Assembly (NCBI RefSeq): GCF_026262505.1
Contig: NC_067206.1
Location: 37,091,896 to 37,155,895, forward strand
Direction of reading: 5' to 3'
Origin: Trichomonas vaginalis G3
Taxonomy: Eukaryota; Parabasalia; Trichomonadida; Trichomonadidae
Length of the DNA stretch: 64,000 nucleotides
Part shown: piece by piece, positions 1 through 10,565 of the stretch
Position numbering within the stretch: the stretch's first letter is position 1
How the letters are laid out: each line of letters begins with the position of its first letter
Notes under the pieces: model-generated
Told to the model about the DNA's origin: nothing
Seen by the model: the letters and a program-made list of their open reading frames with translations, nothing else
Databases searched by the model: none
Program-made: the position numbers and the translations under genes

Positions 1-1311
1 AGAACTGAAGGTGTCACTCGGTCACTCGGTGTCACTCGGTTAATTAACTTCTCTGAAAAATGGTGACAACATGACATTTTGACAACAACATAGGTTCTTC
101 GTTAATGTTTTCGTTAATGTTTTCGTTAATGTTTTCGTTAATGTTTTCAGGAAGGCACTTATGAAGTATTTTTGAAGAACTGAAGGTGTCACTCGGTTAA
201 TTAACTTCTCTGAAAAATGGTGACAACATGACATTTTGACAACAACATAGGTTCTTCGTTAATGTTTCGTTAATGTTTTCGTTAATGTTTTCGTTAATGT
301 TTTCAGGAAGGCACTTATGAAGTATTTTTGAAGAACTGAAGGTGTCACTCGGTCACTCGGTGTCACTCGGTTAATTAACTTCTCTGAAAAATGGTGACAA
401 CATGACATTTTGACAACAACATAGGTTCTTCGTTAATGTTTTCGTTAATGTTTTCGTTAATGTTTTCGTTAATGTTTTCAGGAAGGCACTTATGAAGTAT
501 TTTTGAAGAACTGAAGGTGTCACTCGGTCACTCGGTGTCACTCGGTTAATTAACTTCTCTGAAAAATGGTGACAACATGACATTTTGACAACAACATAGG
601 TTCTTCGTTAATGTTTTCGTTAATGTTTTCGTTAATGTTTTCGTTAATGTTTTCAGGAAGGCACTTATGAAGTATTTTTGAAGAACTGAAGGTGTCACTC
701 GGTCACTCGGTGTCACTCGGTTAATTAACTTCTCTGAAAAATGGTGACAACATGACATTTTGACAACAACATAGGTTCTTCGTTAATGTTTTCGTTAATG
801 TTTTCGTTAATGTTTTCGTTAATGTTTTCAGGAAGGCACTTATGAAGTATTTTTGAAGAACTGAAGGTGTCACTCGGTCACTCGGTGTCACTCGGTTAAT
901 TAACTTCTCTGAAAAATGGTGACAACATGACATTTTGACAACAACATAGGTTCTTCGTTAATGTTTTCGTTAATGTTTTCGTTAATGTTTTCGTTAATGT
1001 TTTCAGGAAGGCACTTATGAAGTATTTTTGAAGAACTGAAGGTGTCACTCGGTCACTCGGTGTCACTCGGTTAATTAACTTCTCTGAAAAATGGTGACAA
1101 CATGACATTTTGACAACAACATAGGTTCTTCGTTAATGTTTTCGTTAATGTTTTCGTTAATGTTTTCGTTAATGTTTTCAGGAAGGCACTTATGAAGTAT
1201 TTTTTGAAGAACTGAAGGTGTCACTCGGTCACTCGGTGTCACTCGGTTAATTAACTTCTCTGAAAAATGGTGACAACATGACATTTTGACAACAACATAG
1301 TGGGATTAATG
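1..1311. repeat. 175-bp tandem repeat array
   Basis: About seven and a half copies of a 175-bp unit run off the left edge. Each unit holds four 12-bp repeats (CGTTAATGTTTT), a block of TCACTCGG repeats and the 10-bp palindrome GTTAATTAAC. Neighbouring units are nearly identical, and the second unit lacks one 18-bp TCACTCGG step. The short frames read from the array only repeat the unit and are not genes. The array stops 24 bases before the helicase stop codon. A subterminal array of this kind could serve replication or end protection, which is inference. Confidence 0.95.
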
Positions 1312-1334
1312 CAAAAATAAAGTCAAATCATACT

Positions 1335-3023
1335 TTATAAAGCTTCATTTACAGGTATTTCATCATCAGTAAATGAATCCTCATCATCGTTTGGTTCAAC
1401 CTGTTTATATAATCCTTTCATTTCTTCTTTCAAAACATAATACCATGTCTGTTTACCATCTATTCTTCTCTGTTTCTTATCACATTTATCCTTAATACTC
1501 ATTTGGAAATTCTTGTCTTTCATGTCTGATGGTTTGCAGAATAAAGCATTTTTACATATCATACCTACACACAATTCATCATAATGTGTATTTATCCATA
1601 CATCTAAAGGATTTGATGATAATTCAAGTAAATCTTGTTTGGCTTCAGTCATCGGTATGATTCGTACATTAAATGATGAAAGGTCATATTGCATAAAATA
1701 CGTCAGTAAATTATCATAAAATTCCTTAGTGCATGAATTCATCAAATCCTTGAAGTAATCAAATTGACCCTTAAATTTACCATTAACTCTTAAAACTACA
1801 TATCTTCTGTCTCCAACTTCAATTTTGACAGGGTAGACGTTATTAGTTACGAAAATGAAATTGGCAACATTCTGAGCAGTTCTTCTGGGTTGATTCTTTT
1901 CATTAATTCTAATCTCATTATCCGTAATAATTGATTTCAAAGCGTTGAAGTTTGCAAGTCTGTCTTCACCTACATTCTTGAGTTCATTAAGTACAAGAAA
2001 CATTTTATTCTCAACTACTGAGTTGAAATTACCCGTTAGCTCACTTATTTCGGTAATGTTTTTGCATGAATAACCAGCGAGAAGTTCAGAAATAATGTCT
2101 GTAAATCTGTTTTTACCTGTTCCCTGAAGTCCTTTCAAAATAATTGCTGTTTCATTCTTGATTCCAGGATGTTGAATCATTGATGCAATCCAGCCGAGAA
2201 GGTATTTATACACTTCATCGTTATTATCACAAATGGCTTCTTTAATGAAATTCATAAACATCTCAATTTTTGAGTAATCAGGCTTTTCGAGAATGTTGTA
2301 TTTATAACCTTGAAACGTTGAGAAAACATCAGGGGAATCAGATTTAAAGCAAACACCCTTAACGGTTAATGAAGACAATTGATTTAATAGTACGTCCCAT
2401 GCTGTTATTGTTTTACCTTCTTCTTTAAATAATTTAATCATTTTGAGTGACTCTTTCATGTTTGATTGAAGAACGAATGATATTTGATTCATTTTATCGT
2501 GGATATTATAGTCCTTTTGAATGAAATATTTATTTCCATAATCTACAAAACGGACTACACGTGATAAATCCTCAATTACTTCAGAACTGTTTTTATACTG
2601 ATGATTTTCAGCCTTGCGTCTAATATCTGTTATCAAAAACGAGTCATCAAGTTTGATATCAAATGTTATTTTTGGCTTACGTAATAAAGGTAAAACATAT
2701 TCATCATAATATTCCTTTTGATAAAGTTTTAGAATCTTCACTAAAACAAATGGAGAAGTCATTAAATGTGCATATCTACTACGTGCTTTTTCAAAATTAC
2801 TTTTTGCATTTTCTGTTAAACTGCAGAAGTTATAAACGTTGTCGTATGCTTCATTAATTAAATGATTAGGTAACGAATTAATAGCTTGAAACAGTGTGAA
2901 TAATGTTATTTCTTTTTCTAAATTCATGTTTCCACCGTCATTATGTACTTCAAAATCACAGATGCCATCAACTATGCTCTGGGCAAGTTTATCGTCAATG
3001 TTTACATCTTTGTTTTCATTCAT
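1335..3023 (-). CDS. D5-type SF3 helicase (element 1)
   Basis: This 562-residue protein is a superfamily 3 helicase of the D5 primase-helicase type (DUF5906-like). Such proteins unwind DNA for replication in poxviruses, virophages and Polinton-like viruses. Walker A is GLQGTGKN at residues 298-305, Walker B is MFLVLNE at 341-347, and the motif C/sensor region is FIFVTNN at 389-395, followed by GDRRYVVLRV with a likely arginine finger. The N-terminal half shows no clear primase motif to me. The ATG at 3021-3023 is the first in frame. Element 2 has a homologue with the same AWD-LL...GYKY signature ahead of the ATPase. The frame is open throughout. Confidence 0.88.
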   Translation of the reverse strand: MNENKDVNIDDKLAQSIVDGICDFEVHNDGGNMNLEKEITLFTLFQAINSLPNHLINEAYDNVYNFCSLTENAKSNFEKARSRYAHLMTSPFVLVKILKLYQKEYYDEYVLPLLRKPKITFDIKLDDSFLITDIRRKAENHQYKNSSEVIEDLSRVVRFVDYGNKYFIQKDYNIHDKMNQISFVLQSNMKESLKMIKLFKEEGKTITAWDVLLNQLSSLTVKGVCFKSDSPDVFSTFQGYKYNILEKPDYSKIEMFMNFIKEAICDNNDEVYKYLLGWIASMIQHPGIKNETAIILKGLQGTGKNRFTDIISELLAGYSCKNITEISELTGNFNSVVENKMFLVLNELKNVGEDRLANFNALKSIITDNEIRINEKNQPRRTAQNVANFIFVTNNVYPVKIEVGDRRYVVLRVNGKFKGQFDYFKDLMNSCTKEFYDNLLTYFMQYDLSSFNVRIIPMTEAKQDLLELSSNPLDVWINTHYDELCVGMICKNALFCKPSDMKDKNFQMSIKDKCDKKQRRIDGKQTWYYVLKEEMKGLYKQVEPNDDEDSFTDDEIPVNEAL

Positions 3024-3648
3024 TATACTCTTTATTTCTTCGTTCTTTGTTCAACTCTTACCTTAATATTCAAATCATTTAATATATCATTCACTGTTCT
3101 AGTTAATGTTGAATCATAACTTCCACGAATGAATGAGTATGTATTGATGGTTCTGTTGCATTCTTGCGAACTCTTGAATCAGCCATAACCACTAATGAAC
3201 GCTTTGAATCATCAATAGAAGTCAGATACCGATATCATAATCATTGCAGGAATAACATTTAATCATTCTGTTCGAAACTGCATAGAAAATTAGTGTTGCA
3301 ATAAATGTGAAGACCTCCTGAAGCGGTTTTTAACGATAACATCTTTATCCGAAAGTTTTTGATAAAATGTCTTTTCTAACTGTTTCTTTAAGTTCATCAT
3401 TGTACGATTTATTGATATCAACATCTATAATCGTTAAATTTTGAAATTTTATTTACTAATAAAGCTGTACCAGTTTTCCTTCCTCTTCCTCCATCATGTT
3501 TGAGGTAGTTATGTAAATCAATCTTGTTTTCACCAATTCTTTCGTTGAGGGTTTTAGTTTCTGCCATAACTAATTCCTCAGCTAATGAATCAATAACTTT
3601 TTCATCAGAAACGATGAAGTTGCTGTTGCTGTTGTTTGTTGCTGTCAT
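3024..3648 (-). pseudogene. Relict region upstream of the helicase
   Basis: A 76-residue frame (3418-3648) begins MTATNNSNSN and carries a GGRGRKTGTALLVNK stretch, so this once coded. The rest of the interval up to the helicase start looks like decayed coding sequence. It may be a replication gene next to the helicase. It is a broken part of element 1. The frame sits behind the same AAATAAAGTTAG-type cassette as the KilA-N gene. Confidence 0.5.
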
Positions 3649-3712
3649 TTATATAGGAATAAAAAAATAAAAATAATTTTAAAACTAACTTTATTTTTGG
3701 ACTGCATCAAAT
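3649..3712 (-). promoter_or_regulatory. AAATAAAGTTAG-type promoter cassette, copy 1
   Basis: On the minus strand this reads AAATAAAGTTAG, then T-rich sequence, then the start codon. It is almost identical to the cassette before the KilA-N gene at 4722-4785 and closely resembles cassettes before genes of element 2 (27,296, 28,001, 28,449 and 30,148). A promoter role is inferred from its repeated position. Confidence 0.6.
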
Positions 3713-4020
3713 TTCCGGGAATGTTGTCAAAATGTCATGTTGTCTCATTTTTTCAGAGAAGTTAAATAACCGAGTGACACCGAGTGACATAGTGACACCT
3801 TCAGTTCTTCAAAAATAATTAATTATTGAATGACCCGAAACCATTAACGTAAACATTAACGATAATAATTGATTTCCATGACTGTTGTCAAAATGTCATG
3901 TTGTCTCATTTTTTCAGAGAAGTTAAATAACCGAGTGACACCGAGTGACATAGTGACACCTTCAGTTCTTCAAAAATAATTAATAAATGAATGACCCGAA
4001 ACCATTAACGTAAACATATA
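3661..4020. repeat. Internal copies of the array unit, inverted
   Basis: Two degenerate units of about 160 bp match the reverse complement of the left array, for example CCGAGTGACACCGAGTGACA and a trailing run of TTAACGTAAACA 12-mers. The block is repeated almost exactly from 4741 onward, so two successive genes share the same upstream DNA over roughly 300 bp. Confidence 0.9.
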
Positions 4021-4055
4021 TTTTTGGTCGTTTATGATAAAAATCAATGGTTCAT

Positions 4056-4721
4056 TTACTCACAATATTTTTGTACAAAACGACCCCAAACTTTTAACTT
4101 CTTTTCTGCAGTTTCTAATGCTATCTTAGCGAGTTCATATTCTCTAAATTCTCTCTTTAAATCTTCTTGTTCCCATTGGTCTAGTTCGTATGGTGAATCT
4201 CTATAACCATAACATATCTCACGTTCGTGTTCTAATTGTTTTTCACACATTTTTCTAACTTCTTCTTCAAACAAATGTTTAGCATTCTCTACTGTATCTT
4301 CGAGTTCTTCTTCATCTAATTTCTCATGAACTTTCTTGTCTATGGAGTCCATAATATCTTTGACATAAAATGCATACTTTACAGAGCACCATTCAGCAAC
4401 AAAATGAACGAGGTCAGGATGTATGTAAATACCTTTGAATTCATTTATAACACCCTTAGTAAGCTCATAAAATGCTTGTTTTGAGGTTGAGCCACTTTTG
4501 GCTCGACCGTATTCGTTCATCCAAAACTCAAGAATTTCCTGCATTTTAGCACTATTGAGAAATCTGTTTAAATGGTTTAACCTTCCCGCTTCTCTTGCCA
4601 TCTTTGTTGCATTAATGTAACCATCCTTGTCTCTACGTAAGACTTCAATACCATTATAAGTGCCTTTTGTGAATGTTTCGCCATTAGATTTGTTCGTGAA
4701 CGTCTGTGCTTCGACTAACAT
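4056..4721 (-). CDS. KilA-N domain protein (element 1)
   Basis: The protein has about 221 residues from the ATG at 4721; codons further upstream begin with TTG inside the promoter cassette, so I prefer 4721. Residues of about 20-120 form a KilA-N domain: a GIEVLRRDKDGYINATKM entry strand, then a helical part with HLNRFL and the conserved GIYIHPDLVHFVAEWCS segment. KilA-N proteins of DNA viruses and phages bind DNA and often act in regulation. A charged coiled-coil C-terminus follows, rich in Glu and Lys. The gene shares its upstream cassette with KilA-N genes of element 2, suggesting a common expression class. The frame is open. Confidence 0.9.
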   Translation of the reverse strand: MLVEAQTFTNKSNGETFTKGTYNGIEVLRRDKDGYINATKMAREAGRLNHLNRFLNSAKMQEILEFWMNEYGRAKSGSTSKQAFYELTKGVINEFKGIYIHPDLVHFVAEWCSVKYAFYVKDIMDSIDKKVHEKLDEEELEDTVENAKHLFEEEVRKMCEKQLEHEREICYGYRDSPYELDQWEQEDLKREFREYELAKIALETAEKKLKVWGRFVQKYCE

Positions 4722-4785
4722 TTCTGTTCTTACATACAAAATAAAAAAATAAAAATAATTTTAAAACTAACTTTATTTTTGGACT
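4722..4785 (-). promoter_or_regulatory. AAATAAAGTTAG-type promoter cassette, copy 2
   Basis: On the minus strand the order is AAATAAAGTTAG, a run of T and A, TTTTGTATGTAAGAACA, then the KilA-N start. Element 2 has the same TTTTGTATGTAAGAACA directly before its own KilA-N gene at 27,357. Position and conservation between two divergent elements support a regulatory role. Confidence 0.7.
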
Positions 4786-5475
4786 GCATCAAATTTCCGG
4801 GAATGTTGTCAAAATGTCATGTTGTCTCATTTTTTCAGAGAAGTTAAATAACCGAGTGACACCGAGTGACATAGTGACACCTTCAGTTCTTCAAAAATAA
4901 TTAATTATTGAATGACCCGAAACCATTAACGTAAACATTAACGATAATAATTGATTTCCATGACTGTTGTCAAAATGTCATGTTGTCTCATTTTTTCAGA
5001 GAAGTTAAATAACCGAGTGACACCGAGTGACATAGTGACACCTTCAGTTCTTCAAAAATAATTAATTATTGAATGACCCGAAACCATTAACGTAAACATT
5101 AACGTAAACATTAACGTAAACATTTATTTCCGGGAATGTTGTCAAAATGTCATGTTGTCTCATTTTTTCAGAGAAGTTAAATAACCGAGTGACACCGAGT
5201 GACATAGTGACACCTTCAGTTCTTCAAAATAATTAATTATTGAATGACCCGAAACCATTAACGTAAACATTAACGTAAACATTAACGTAAACATTTATTT
5301 CCGGGAATGTTGTCAAAATGTCATGTTGTCTCATTTTTTCAGAGAAGTTAAATAACCGAGTGACACCGAGTGACATAGTGACACCTTCAGTTCTTCAAAA
5401 ATAATTAATTATTGAATGACCCGAAACCATTAACGTAAACATTAACGTAAACATTAACGTAAACATTTATTTCTG
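4786..5475. repeat. Four inverted array-like units
   Basis: Four units of about 160-170 bp begin near 4800, 4960, 5134 and 5300. Each has TGTTGTCAAAATGTCATG, then CCGAGTGACACCGAGTGACA, then two to three TTAACGTAAACA steps. They are reverse-complement relatives of the 1-1311 array. They fill the space between the KilA-N gene and the fibre locus; I see no gene in them. Confidence 0.9.
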
Positions 5476-5566
5476 CAGTTCATCCATTACTTCATTACCT
5501 AATTAATTACAAACATAAAATATATTTAGTTCATTCGGTAAGCCCAGACCTTTGGGTCAAGCACAT

Positions 5567-7540
5567 TCATTGAACTCTATACCATGCGAATACAGTCATA
5601 AATGGTGGCATATAATCTTCACCCGAGCCTGTTGGATTTGTTGTGAAAGTGTGTGAATGATTTCCTCCTGGTTCAGTTTGTCGAAAAGTCTTTTTTGTTG
5701 AATCGTTATAAGATGGAGATAAAACGTCATTGCCAGCTTCATAGTCTGAGTTGTATAATGGGTGGTCTCTTAATGAGTGTCTATGGTCGCCAGAAAAGTT
5801 TGTAGTTCCCGTATGAGTGTGCGGTGGAAGGTTTGCTTCTTTAATTTTCTTCGAACCTCCTGTTTGCTTTGAAGAGTTAGCACAATAGAGGAAACGATCG
5901 GTTATTTGTTGCCATGTACCGAAACCGAATACATCAGCTGGATTTGTTGAATTCATTGACATATATAAAGAACCAATGGGGTAAATCATCTCAAGAATTG
6001 TATTTAATCCATTATGAATATTGAATTTATTATATAATATTGAATTTGGGTGAGTATTTAAAACTGGTCTTGTTATCAATATTAACGTATTATTTTTGAA
6101 AAATTGCTTTTCTAACATCTTGAAATTTTGTGATTTCAGACCAAGTTCTTCCATCACTATGATGTTTCTAAATCACCACATCCTAAAGCAATGAAATACC
6201 ATCAATATAAAATAAATTTGTAAATCTATAATTTCGAGTAAGTTTTGGAGTGAATGAATAAACCAATTCCCAATTGATAAATCCTGTGATAAATAAATAT
6301 GTCTGTTATAACTTACAGGATATGAATAGACCATTTCACCTGAAACGAGAACATAAACATTTGATCCATAACATAAAGCTTCAATGTCTCCATCAGCTTG
6401 AAAAATTTGTTCAAATTGACCTTGTGGTATTGAAGATGATCTATAAATTTTATCATTTTGTAGGATAAAATACATGTTGTTAATGTAATACCACTTACTC
6501 GTATAATCAATTTTCAAATCTGATGACATCATACTAAACATATAATAATTTATCCCATCCTCACTAATGAAAATTTGATTGACTTCATAAATTAGTACCC
6601 ATTTATTATTAACGCATCTAATAGGATTATTTGGATATTTAAATTTAGCATCTTGATTTAAATTACATTTGAACCATTGGATACAATCGAATGAATAACA
6701 AGGGCAAAAATCATCTCCAACCGTTATCATTCCCATAAATTTACCGTTATTATATTCAACATATAAAATTCTTGGATTAATGATTGGCTTTCGTGTATCA
6801 GGATTCAAAACAGATGGAGTAAATGATTCATAGTTTTTAAAATCATTTGTTTTAAAATAATAAAGCACTCCATCTGTATAAAATAAATACATGGTCACTC
6901 CATCGAAACATATCCATTCAAAAGAATCTATATCAAAGGTTTTATCTGATGATTTCATAAAATTTAAAAATGGTGGAGTAAAATAGACCTCTGATTGTTT
7001 TATTTCTTCATTAACAAATGATATATCAGCTTTCTTCATTAACTCACTATCCACATACTCTTTATCTGCTTTCTTATTTAACTCATCGTTAACATATTCC
7101 TTATCCGCTTTAAGGTCTAAACATCCTGAAACCCATCCTGTATCAGCTTTAGTTTTTAAAATCTTTGATGTCCATTCATGATACCATTCAACCCTTTCTT
7201 TAATTTCATTATCTTTTTCATCAACATAAACCAAATTTGCCTTCTTCATTAACTCACTAGCCACATATTCCTTATCTGCTTTCTTCATTATGTCATTTAG
7301 GAAACCTTTTATGAATTCCTCATTTAAATTAAATCTTCCAATCTTCAAAACTTTAGGAAATGCATTTAATGCGTAATATCTTTGTTCTTCTGGTGGAATT
7401 GATGTTATATCATCCGTTATACCTTTAATTTTAGAATTCATAAATAAAATTTCTTTTATATTTGATATCACTGCACCACCTTTGCAAACGAATTCGAAAT
7501 GGTCATTTTTCAATACTATCTCCAAATCTCCATATTTCAA
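5567..7540 (-). CDS. Fibre locus: coiled shaft plus phage Gp10-like tip (element 1)
   Basis: The upstream part has repeated KADKEYVDSELMKK-type heptads, typical of trimeric fibre shafts, then a region of Trp/Tyr-rich strands that could be a beta-propeller-like head. The downstream part has PIGSLYMSMNSTNPADVFG-type sequence followed by FGTWQQITDRFLYCAN, a His-rich middle and a terminal YMPPFMTVFAWYRVQ. That is the signature of the phage baseplate Gp10 C-terminal/tail-collar family. A receptor-binding fibre at the capsid vertex is the likely role. Shaft DNA is nearly identical to the fibre of element 2 over a short stretch. The locus looks lightly broken, about one break. Confidence 0.8.
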
Positions 7541-7678
7541 CCTTTGCGTTTGTTCTGCCGTCTTTGAATTATATGCATATGTGGCGTATGTAATGGTATG
7601 AAGGACCTGGGTGCTTTGCGCCTTAAGTTGTTGTGGTTGCTGTTGTTTTAATCATTTATTACAATTTAAAATAAATAT

Positions 7679-8388
7679 TTAATCCATTATCTCATCAGCT
7701 ATTTTTTCTATTTGAAATTGCCATAATATTTCATTCATAAATTCTAAATCACAATCAAATAGGTCAGTTATTCTAAATTTAATATTTGATAAATCTTTGA
7801 ATGAAGAATAAATGAATTCCCGGATAATTGAAACGGATATGATAAAGAAAATGTGTTTAAGTTGATGGATAAAATGTTTTGTATTGACGGGTAAGAGTTA
7901 GGGTCTAATGTTTGATGTGAAAATCTCATTGGGGTATTAACTTTATCACATTTGATTAAAATGAAATTGGAACCAGTGTCAGAATACAAAACATCCCCAA
8001 CATCTTTTTCAAAATTTAATATCCCCAACAATGAACGAAAATGAGGAGTACAAAATTTAATTTTCAGCGGGAATTTAATAAGGTTATTGATTTCATCAAG
8101 TTCAAAAAGTTTATCGGGTTTTGATTTAAAATTTTCTTCATACCATACGATAAATGATTCATTTAAATAACTTAAAATCATGTTAATATCCCATTTCGCT
8201 ATCACATTATTTATATACATATCATACGTTTTTTCAAGGTCATCTTTAATAAATGATATATAATCTGAAGGGTCTAAAAGAATGGGATTAAATTTACCAC
8301 TCACAGAAACGAGAGTAACATTATAAATTCCGCTAACTGTTAAATTTAATTCACAGTTATTATTCGAAATAATATTGATAATTGACAT
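7679..8388 (-). CDS. Candidate penton/minor capsid protein (element 1)
   Basis: This locus encodes a beta-rich protein of about 230 residues beginning MSIINIISNNNCELNLTVSG. The stretch FILIKCDKVNTPMRFSH resembles the strand pattern of Polinton minor capsid (penton) jelly-roll proteins, where a similar line follows a short loop. Element 2 has a clearer candidate in the equivalent block (34,676-35,473). Its start codon lies 19 bases from the divergent start at 8408. The assignment is by position and strand pattern, so it is moderate at best. The locus is close to whole, with perhaps one break. Confidence 0.45.
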
Positions 8389-8410
8389 TTTTATTACGAT
8401 TAAAAATATG
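8385..8410. promoter_or_regulatory. Bidirectional T-rich promoter between divergent genes
   Basis: Only 19 bases separate two divergent ATGs. The spacer reads TTTTTATTACGATTAAAAAT, which gives TTTTTA about 15 bases before the ATG in both directions. This matches the element-wide motif seen before most structural genes and implies very short 5' leaders. Confidence 0.6.
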
Positions 8411-8887
8411 GTAAAGCGTTATTTTCCAGTGATAAATAAAACTAGAATAAGATTACCTCAAGAATTCATAAATTCAACGAATAAGAAATTCATTCATGTT
8501 ATAAATTTTAGTGTTTTCAGAAAATATGAGTCAATGTCATATTCATCAACAGGTTATATTTCACTTCATTCAAATTTAGTTCAATCAAACCCATATAATG
8601 ACCATTTCATAAGATTTTCAGATGGTATTAAAAATGTAATTGATAGATTAAAATATGAACAGATTGACAATATCGAATTTTTGGAATTTTGGTTTAAATA
8701 TCCTGATGGAAAAAAGATTGAAGTTAAAGATAAAGCTGATACTATAACAAAAACAATTACAATGACCGATCCGGATAGTGGGGAACAAAAAGAAATAAAA
8801 CAAACGATAGAAACTGGTGAAAGGTCAATTATTATTGATTATGATTCAAAGGATTATTATTCGATAATGTTAATGCTTGAATATTAA
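8408..8887 (+). CDS. Unrecognised structural-type protein (element 1)
   Basis: The protein has 159 residues from the ATG at 8408; the frame is open further upstream only through the divergent promoter. It begins MVKRYFPVINKTRIRLPQEF and is mostly predicted strands with a basic start. The RIRLPQEFIN...FIHVINFSVF pattern is loosely like the paralogous pair of element 2 (20,921-21,730 and 25,441-26,289), which have YRFDSPIRWLQ...AIGFRRV. I would not claim homology on that alone. Its stop overlaps the convergent gene at 8884 by four bases. Function unknown. Confidence 0.7.
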   Translation: MVKRYFPVINKTRIRLPQEFINSTNKKFIHVINFSVFRKYESMSYSSTGYISLHSNLVQSNPYNDHFIRFSDGIKNVIDRLKYEQIDNIEFLEFWFKYPDGKKIEVKDKADTITKTITMTDPDSGEQKEIKQTIETGERSIIIDYDSKDYYSIMLMLEY

Positions 8888-9543
8888 ATAGCCTTAACAA
8901 AGAATTTTTCAAGTGATATTTTATATTCATCAACTATTTTATTGTATATGTTATTATAAGTTAAATGTAGTTCAGTTGTTGTTCCATTCTTTGATATCTT
9001 AATTGTGCTAATATCCTTTATAGGATTTATTTTTGCAACTGTTCCGCAGCATGAAACCTCATCATCTATGAAAAATTGAATCTTAACGTCTGAATCTTGA
9101 ACATCACAAAGAATGGCGATAATGTGAATTAATGATTCATAAGGTAAAATAATTAAACCGGATTGATCAATTAAATTTATTATTGAATCATAATTATCAG
9201 TTATTATATCACGGTAAATTTTCATTAATTCAGAATTAATGTCTACTTTATATGGGTTATCAAGTGGTGCTGGGTATGTTGGATATGTGGGGATTTCAAC
9301 AGGTTCTTTACCGGGTTCAGATAAAATGATTGGGTCTCCATTCTCATGGTTTTCTTCATTCTCCTCATTCTTCGGTAAGTCACGAGTTAATAAATTTGGT
9401 TGAGTTGCTGACCTTGTTAATTCAGGACTAACATTAACTTTAACATTTTGAATAATTCGTGATTTATCATCATTTACGTTATAACCAACCGTAATCTCTG
9501 CTTTTGCGTTTGTGTTCTTTTGACTTGTGAAACGTCTTCTCAT
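8884..9543 (-). CDS. Conserved element protein with ISCCG-like motif (element 1)
   Basis: This 219-residue protein has a basic start (MRRRFTSQKN), a Pro/Glu-rich linker and a C-terminal domain ending near VSCCGTVAKINPIKD. Element 2 encodes a homologue at 35,719-36,300 with the same domain (ISCCGVSYNVIDK) and a similar PTYPEV linker. The family is therefore a shared component of both elements. The motif does not match a family I know. The start is preceded by TTTTTATTCAATTATAAATG on the minus strand, a clean example of the structural-gene promoter motif. Confidence 0.8.
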   Translation of the reverse strand: MRRRFTSQKNTNAKAEITVGYNVNDDKSRIIQNVKVNVSPELTRSATQPNLLTRDLPKNEENEENHENGDPIILSEPGKEPVEIPTYPTYPAPLDNPYKVDINSELMKIYRDIITDNYDSIINLIDQSGLIILPYESLIHIIAILCDVQDSDVKIQFFIDDEVSCCGTVAKINPIKDISTIKISKNGTTTELHLTYNNIYNKIVDEYKISLEKFFVKAI

Positions 9544-9562
9544 TTATAATTGAATAAAAAAA
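9544..9562 (-). promoter_or_regulatory. T-rich promoter motif before the ISCCG-family gene
   Basis: On the minus strand the sequence up to the start codon is TTTTTATTCAATTATAAATG. The same form occurs before 3648, 10,526, 13,056, 13,602 and 13,669 (TTTTTATT, about nine bases, then ATG or AAATG). Confidence 0.6.
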
Positions 9563-9626
9563 GAAAAATATATTTAAAGTTTTATTTAGTTGTTACGGTA
9601 ATATCCCAAGGTTCATCCTTGTTTGC

Positions 9627-10526
9627 TTATACTTTCTTTGTAACTGCACCAATTATGTTATTGATAATGATTTGAGTTTCTCCCAGTCTTATTTTATCAT
9701 TTACAATATCTTTAATCATTTCATTACATGCATTCTTAAAACCATCTGATTTTTCTAATTTACGTCTATCACTTTCTTTAATTAAATCAAAGTTATAACC
9801 TTGTTGAGAATAAAGTGGTTTCTTTATCAATTCCTTGAACGCTTCTGAAAGTGAAGATGAAGAAATTCTTGCCACTTGAATTGGTTTAAATTCTGCTTTC
9901 ATTGCTTCTTTCTGTTCATTGAACACTGGATCGAATAAAGCAACTTTAAAGAATTTCTTAGCTGAAATTTCTGGTCTAATATTTGCATATTGACCATCAA
10001 ACTGGTTAGAATATTGTGGTAATCCATCCGGTCCCTCTTCAATAGCATTTAATTCTTCATTGAAATAAGAATATGGATTATAACGGTATGAATTAATTGG
10101 ACCATTTTCACCTTCTCCAATGTATTGTTTAACAGCTTTTCCATTTTCATCAAATTTCATAGGATAACGTTCATTATATGCTTTACGTTTAGGATAATCC
10201 GTCATTGTTAATTTATACCCATTTATGACTTTAATATTACCTTGACCATCAGTAACAAAGACTTCATTTATTCCATCAGGTTTTCCATTTGGACCCGTAA
10301 TGTCTGCTTCGTGTGCTTCCCAATTTGGTCCATGACGTTTGGCATATGCTTGAGCTTCTGGTAATGTTAAAACATTTCTCATTTGTTTAACATCTTTTTG
10401 AAGACCGGCAACAATATGAACTAATTCTTTCATTCCATCAGGAACTTTCATAGTTCTATTATATGCACCCTTTTTGTTTGTTCCTTGTTTTAATGGAACC
10501 TGTAGAAGATTTGCTATTTCTGTCAT
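9627..10526 (-). CDS. Unrecognised 299-residue protein (element 1)
   Basis: The protein begins [20 protein letters not shown]. It contains a [11 protein letters not shown] type segment (residues about 77-87) and [16 protein letters not shown], followed by a hydrophilic C-terminal half. It lies between the ATPase and the ISCCG-family gene, so it is probably virion-associated or a morphogenesis protein. I do not recognise the family. Two TTTTTATTT steps before the start match the structural promoter. The frame is open. Confidence 0.75.
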   Translation of the reverse strand: MTEIANLLQVPLKQGTNKKGAYNRTMKVPDGMKELVHIVAGLQKDVKQMRNVLTLPEAQAYAKRHGPNWEAHEADITGPNGKPDGINEVFVTDGQGNIKVINGYKLTMTDYPKRKAYNERYPMKFDENGKAVKQYIGEGENGPINSYRYNPYSYFNEELNAIEEGPDGLPQYSNQFDGQYANIRPEISAKKFFKVALFDPVFNEQKEAMKAEFKPIQVARISSSSLSEAFKELIKKPLYSQQGYNFDLIKESDRRKLEKSDGFKNACNEMIKDIVNDKIRLGETQIIINNIIGAVTKKV

Positions 10527-10565
10527 GTTTAATTATAAATAAAAATAAAAATTAATTATAAAAAG

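Noticed and set aside
40-1284. Short reading frames repeating MSCCHHFSEKLINRVTPS
   Set aside because: They are translations of the tandem array; the array period, not coding, keeps them open.
1-1311. A CRISPR array
   Set aside because: Units are tandem without unique spacers, and the setting is eukaryotic.
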